This document shows, piece after piece, positions 5,959 through 8,336 of a stretch of 8,336 nucleotides of DNA. The notes below the pieces were generated by a model. That model did not search any database, was not told where the DNA came from, and saw nothing but the letters and a program-made list of their open reading frames with translations. The translations under genes and the position numbers were made by a program. The DNA comes from SAR202 cluster bacterium (GTDB lineage: Bacteria > Chloroflexota > Dehalococcoidia > UBA3495): NCBI GenBank assembly GCA_009392075.1, contig VFHG01000352.1, positions 1-8,336 on the forward strand. Reading direction: 5' to 3'. The number at the start of each line of letters is the position of its first letter. Position 1 is the stretch's first letter.

Positions 5959-5995
5959 AAAAACCGCAACCCCGAAAATCGAGGTCACGGTTTTT
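5959..5995 (-). terminator. Rho-independent terminator after the ThDP enzyme gene
   Basis: A 15-bp stem (5959-5973 with 5981-5995, including three G-U pairs when read on the minus strand) has AAAAACCG at its base and a 7-nt loop, and ends in TTTTTCGTTT on the minus strand. T-runs also follow on the plus strand. It lies 25 nt beyond the stop at 6020 and insulates the selenoprotein gene from the upstream operon. Confidence 0.88.
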
Positions 5996-6019
5996 GTTTT
6001 TCGCGTCGCTCGGTAATCC

Positions 6020-7630
6020 CTAAGACGGCTTGAAGAACGGCGAGGGCATGGGGCCGACCGGCACTTCGATCAGCACCGGAGCGTCCAGCGTCAGCGCCAT
6101 CTTCAGGGTGGATTCCAACTCCGCCGGTCCGTTGGCCACGAAGCCTTTGGCGCCGTAGGCCTCCGCCAGCTTCACGAAGTCTGGGTTGTGCAGCTCAACG
6201 CCAATGGTCCGGCCGTTAAACTGGTTCATCTGGTCACGCTTCACGTTTCCGTAGGCATTGTCGTTGAACACAACCACTACCACGTTGATGTTGTGGGCCA
6301 CGGCGGTGGACATCTCTTGTGAATTGAACATGAAACCGCCGTCTCCCGATATGCAGACCACGGCCTTGTCCGGCTGGGCAACCTTGGCGCCTAGGGCGGT
6401 GGGGTAGGCGTAACCCAAGTTTCCTGAATAGGACGATGTTATGAAGGTGCGGGGCTCGTAAACCGGGTAGTGAGCCCGGCTGTAGTAGCCCATCTGGGTC
6501 ATTCCTGAGATCAGGATGCTGTCTTCGGGCATGGCCTTCCGAACCGCTTCCATCAGCTCTCCCTGAGGCTCAACTTTGATGATGTCGTCGTTACGCTGTG
6601 CCTTCTGCGCGGCCACCTCGGCGGTCCGGTCGGCTTTCGCCTGAGTCTTGGCCGATAGGGCGGTAAGCAAGTCTTCCATGGTCAGCTTGGCGTCGCCTTC
6701 AACCCTGAGAGTGTTCTCGTAATGACGTCCAATCTCTTCCGGGTCCACATCGATCTGAATCACCTGCTGGCCATCCAGCCATTGGGAGGTAACTAGCCTG
6801 GTCCCCACGGCCAGAATCACGTCGTGGCCGTGCTCTTTTCTGGCGATGGTGTCGTTACGCAGCCACAGCGCGCCCAAGGCCAGGGGATGGTGGTCGGAGA
6901 TCGCACCCTTGCCCTCGGCCGTGGTGACGACGGGCGACTGCAAGAATTCCGCCAGCTTGGTGAGGACTTCCGAGCCCTGGGCGGTGATCACTCCGCCTCC
7001 AGCCCAGATCAGGGGGTTTGACGCGCCGGCCAAGGCTTCAGCAGCGGCTTCGATCTGTTCCTTGCTGGCGGCCGCCGGGCGGGGCGCCTCGGGCTCCAGC
7101 AGTTCCACCTCGGCTACTTCCGCCAGGGTTTCCGGGGGTATCTCGATCTCCACGGGGCGGGGGCGGCCGTTCTTGAGGTGATGAAATGCTTGGTGGACGA
7201 TCTCCGGAACTTCCGCTGGGTTCATGATCCGCTTGGCCCACTTGGTGACCGGGGCGATGGCGTCCAGTTGGTCGTTGACCTCGTGGAGCATGCCGCGGTC
7301 GCCGCCGATCTCATCGCGCTCAATCTGACCGCAAACAACCAGCACCGGCGAGGATGCGGAGTAGGCGGTGGAGATGCCCGACGATGCGTTCAGAAGTCCG
7401 GGACCGGGAACCATCAACGCAGTGCCGATCTCGCCACTGGCACGGGCGTAGCCGTCGGCCATATAGGCGGTGGCCTGCTCATGGCGGACGGTAATGAACC
7501 GGATGCCTGGCTCGTCGTACAGGCCGTCCATCATGTGGTAGAGCTGTACTCCGGGCAAACCGAATATCACCCGGACGCCCTCCCGGTATAGGGATTTGGC
7601 CAACGCCTGGCCGCCGGTCATCTTAACCAT
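6020..7630 (-). CDS. Thiamine diphosphate-dependent enzyme (acetolactate synthase-like)
   Basis: A full-length 536-residue ThDP enzyme of the acetohydroxyacid synthase/benzoylformate decarboxylase superfamily. The N-terminal Pyr domain has VIFGLPGVQLYHMMDGL and the catalytic glutamate Glu51 in FITVRHEQATAYMADGYARA. A central Rossmann-type domain (about 190-330) contains NPLIWAGGGV. The C-terminal PP domain carries the ThDP/Mg motif, from GDGGFMFNSQEM (429-440) to FNDNAYG (455-461). Enzymes of this class act on 2-keto acids or acyl-CoA thioesters; the substrate cannot be settled here. I avoid calling it IlvB because no small-subunit gene is adjacent. The ATG at 7630 has AAGGAA about 10 nt upstream; an in-frame ATG three codons later is an alternative. 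It lies 63 nt after the VOC gene and is probably cotranscribed with it. Confidence 0.93.
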   Translation of the reverse strand: MVKMTGGQALAKSLYREGVRVIFGLPGVQLYHMMDGLYDEPGIRFITVRHEQATAYMADGYARASGEIGTALMVPGPGLLNASSGISTAYSASSPVLVVCGQIERDEIGGDRGMLHEVNDQLDAIAPVTKWAKRIMNPAEVPEIVHQAFHHLKNGRPRPVEIEIPPETLAEVAEVELLEPEAPRPAAASKEQIEAAAEALAGASNPLIWAGGGVITAQGSEVLTKLAEFLQSPVVTTAEGKGAISDHHPLALGALWLRNDTIARKEHGHDVILAVGTRLVTSQWLDGQQVIQIDVDPEEIGRHYENTLRVEGDAKLTMEDLLTALSAKTQAKADRTAEVAAQKAQRNDDIIKVEPQGELMEAVRKAMPEDSILISGMTQMGYYSRAHYPVYEPRTFITSSYSGNLGYAYPTALGAKVAQPDKAVVCISGDGGFMFNSQEMSTAVAHNINVVVVVFNDNAYGNVKRDQMNQFNGRTIGVELHNPDFVKLAEAYGAKGFVANGPAELESTLKMALTLDAPVLIEVPVGPMPSPFFKPS

Positions 7631-7693
7631 ATCTGAAAACTTCCTTTTCCTTTCTAATTTCTATCTTGATTTTACTACCCAAGTCTATAGTTG

Positions 7694-8152
7694 CTAGGGC
7701 CTGTTGAACTGCACCAAGATGCCATCCGGGTCGCGAACGTAGATGCTTTTGATATCGCCGTTGGAATCGGTGTAAGACTCTCTGGGACCGGCCAATTCGT
7801 ATCCCTTGACGATCAATTCATCGGCCAGGCCTGCCACATCGGCAACGCCAAACGATATGTGGCTGATGCCCACCTGGTCAAGAAGTATGGGCGTGCCGTC
7901 GGGTTTCTCTCCCGGATGGCTGGTCAATGTCAGGGTCGGAGTCGCTCCCTCTCCGTAAGCCAGGCTGACCCAATGGCGGATGGTGCGTTCCTGAGCGTAG
8001 TTGTCCAGGCGGGCCGTTTGGGCGCCACCCTCCGTGATATCGGTGATCTTCTCACCGATGACTTTCATTCCCAAAGCGTCCCGGTAGAATTTCAGGGACT
8101 CGGCCATATCGCGGACACACACGCCAACGTGGGTCACACAGGTTGCTTCCAT
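7694..8152 (-). CDS. VOC-superfamily protein (glyoxalase-like)
   Basis: A 152-residue two-module VOC protein. The first module starts VTHVGVCVRDMAESLKFYRD, and the second starts GISHISFGVADVAGLADEL and ends IYVRDPDGILVQF. Candidate ligands are His8 and His98, but the usual C-terminal metal-binding Glu is Gln148 (codon CAG), which may change metal binding. The short core resembles glyoxalase/methylmalonyl-CoA epimerase-like members. AGGAG at 8161-8165 lies 8 nt before the ATG. It heads a likely two-gene operon with the ThDP enzyme. A VOC protein paired with a 2-keto-acid enzyme suggests a shared small-molecule pathway, but this is inference. It is clearly different from the longer VOC protein at 3085-3645. 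Confidence 0.9.
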   Translation of the reverse strand: MEATCVTHVGVCVRDMAESLKFYRDALGMKVIGEKITDITEGGAQTARLDNYAQERTIRHWVSLAYGEGATPTLTLTSHPGEKPDGTPILLDQVGISHISFGVADVAGLADELIVKGYELAGPRESYTDSNGDIKSIYVRDPDGILVQFNRP

Positions 8153-8192
8153 GTTTTAGTCTCCTATCTGCCGCTAATCCTGCGGCTACGAT

Positions 8193-8221
8193 ATGCTAGA
8201 ACCCCTTGGGTAGTCTGTCAA
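8193..8221 (-). promoter_or_regulatory. Sigma70-type promoter of the VOC-ThDP operon
   Basis: On the minus strand, a perfect TTGACA (8221-8216), a 17-nt spacer and TAGCAT (8198-8193). The predicted start is near 8186. A small hairpin (GCCGC/GCGGC, 8170-8186) would form at the very 5' end of the mRNA, just ahead of the Shine-Dalgarno. Confidence 0.72.
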
Positions 8222-8245
8222 AGGGGCCCGGATGGAGTATCGACA

Positions 8246-8336
8246 TTGGAGATCACGACAGAGCGGCTGATGCTACGCAAATTCTTGCCGGACGATTGGC
8301 CGGCTGTATTTGCGTAGCAACAAGACGCCCGCTACT
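8246..8336 (+). pseudogene. GNAT acetyltransferase N-terminus with in-frame TAG (partial)
   Basis: From the TTG at 8246, with GGAG 8 nt upstream, the frame reads MEITTERLMLRKFLPDDWPAVF (split at codons 1-11 and 12-22), then Ala, then TAG at 8315-8317 (codon 24), then QQDARY up to the window edge. The TERLxLRxFxPDDW opening is typical of the RimJ/RimL-type GNAT family, where a Tyr often stands at the TAG position and is followed by a polar DxRY. This fits a TAT or TAC to TAG nonsense change or a sequencing error. The acetyl-CoA-binding motifs would lie beyond the window. Six neighbouring genes use TAG as a true stop, so recoding is unlikely. Confidence 0.6.

Noticed and set aside
7691..8317. 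208-residue plus-strand frame covering the second VOC gene
   Set aside because: Its first ~185 codons are antisense to the VOC gene and the promoter region. Only the last 23 codons, from 8246, look like a real protein start (GNAT).
8315..8317. TAG as pyrrolysine or a reassigned codon
   Set aside because: TAG ends all six intact-looking genes in the window, and GNAT proteins are not known to need pyrrolysine.
1..8336. CRISPR array, insertion sequence, attachment site or long repeats
   Set aside because: No spaced direct repeats, transposase or integrase sequence, or terminal inverted repeats were seen. The tRNA 3' end has no visible second copy in the window.

Overview
The window looks like a bacterial chromosome segment of moderate to high GC. 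It carries a CCA-encoding tRNA-Pro and a run of dispersed metabolic enzymes: a gamma-glutamyltransferase-like Ntn-hydrolase, two VOC-fold proteins, a ThDP enzyme, a fragment of a MetE-like protein and an NTF2-like protein. This mix, plus a UGSC-family selenoprotein, resembles uncultivated Chloroflexota (SAR202/Dehalococcoidia-like) or similar environmental bacteria. That placement is inference from gene content only.

The central result is at 5258-5806 (minus strand). Two short open frames, of 100 and 70 residues, are one gene interrupted by an in-frame TGA at 5504-5506. Read through as selenocysteine, it gives a 182-residue protein of the UGSC (seleno)protein family, with Sec101-Gly-Ser-Cys104 followed by the family's TSWSIHD block. 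A perfect 8-bp hairpin with a 5-nt loop starts 10 nt after the TGA and has the geometry of a bacterial SECIS. A conventional gene caller would split or truncate this gene.

Layout: 1-153 holds a -10 box, a leader hairpin and tRNA-Pro(CGG). At 265-2067 (+) lies a GGT-like hydrolase closed by a strong bidirectional terminator. At 2145-2992 (-) lies a decayed patch: the first ~97 codons of a MetE-like methyltransferase joined in frame to a small membrane protein that then appears frameshifted. At 3085-3645 (-) lies a VOC protein with its own promoter and terminator. At 3775-4806 (-) lies a 343-residue protein of unknown function with a WTDGLPVVPPT motif and a TTG start; from memory this family often neighbours UGSC genes. 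At 4905-5261 (+) lies an NTF2/SnoaL-like gene broken by a TAA, overlapping the end of the UGSC gene by 4 nt. At 5258-5806 (-) is the UGSC selenoprotein. At 6020-8152 (-) lies a probable two-gene operon (VOC protein, then ThDP enzyme) with a promoter at 8193-8221 and a terminator at 5959-5995. From 8246 (+) there is the N-terminus of a GNAT acetyltransferase with an in-frame TAG, running off the window.

Three minus-strand genes have convincing sigma70-type promoters with 17-nt spacers. TAG is the stop codon of all six intact-looking enzyme or selenoprotein genes, so the TAG in the GNAT gene is unlikely to be recoded. Only the TGA of the UGSC gene has support for recoding. The other interruptions look like gene decay or sequence error. 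No Sec machinery (selA, selB, selC, selD) lies in the window.
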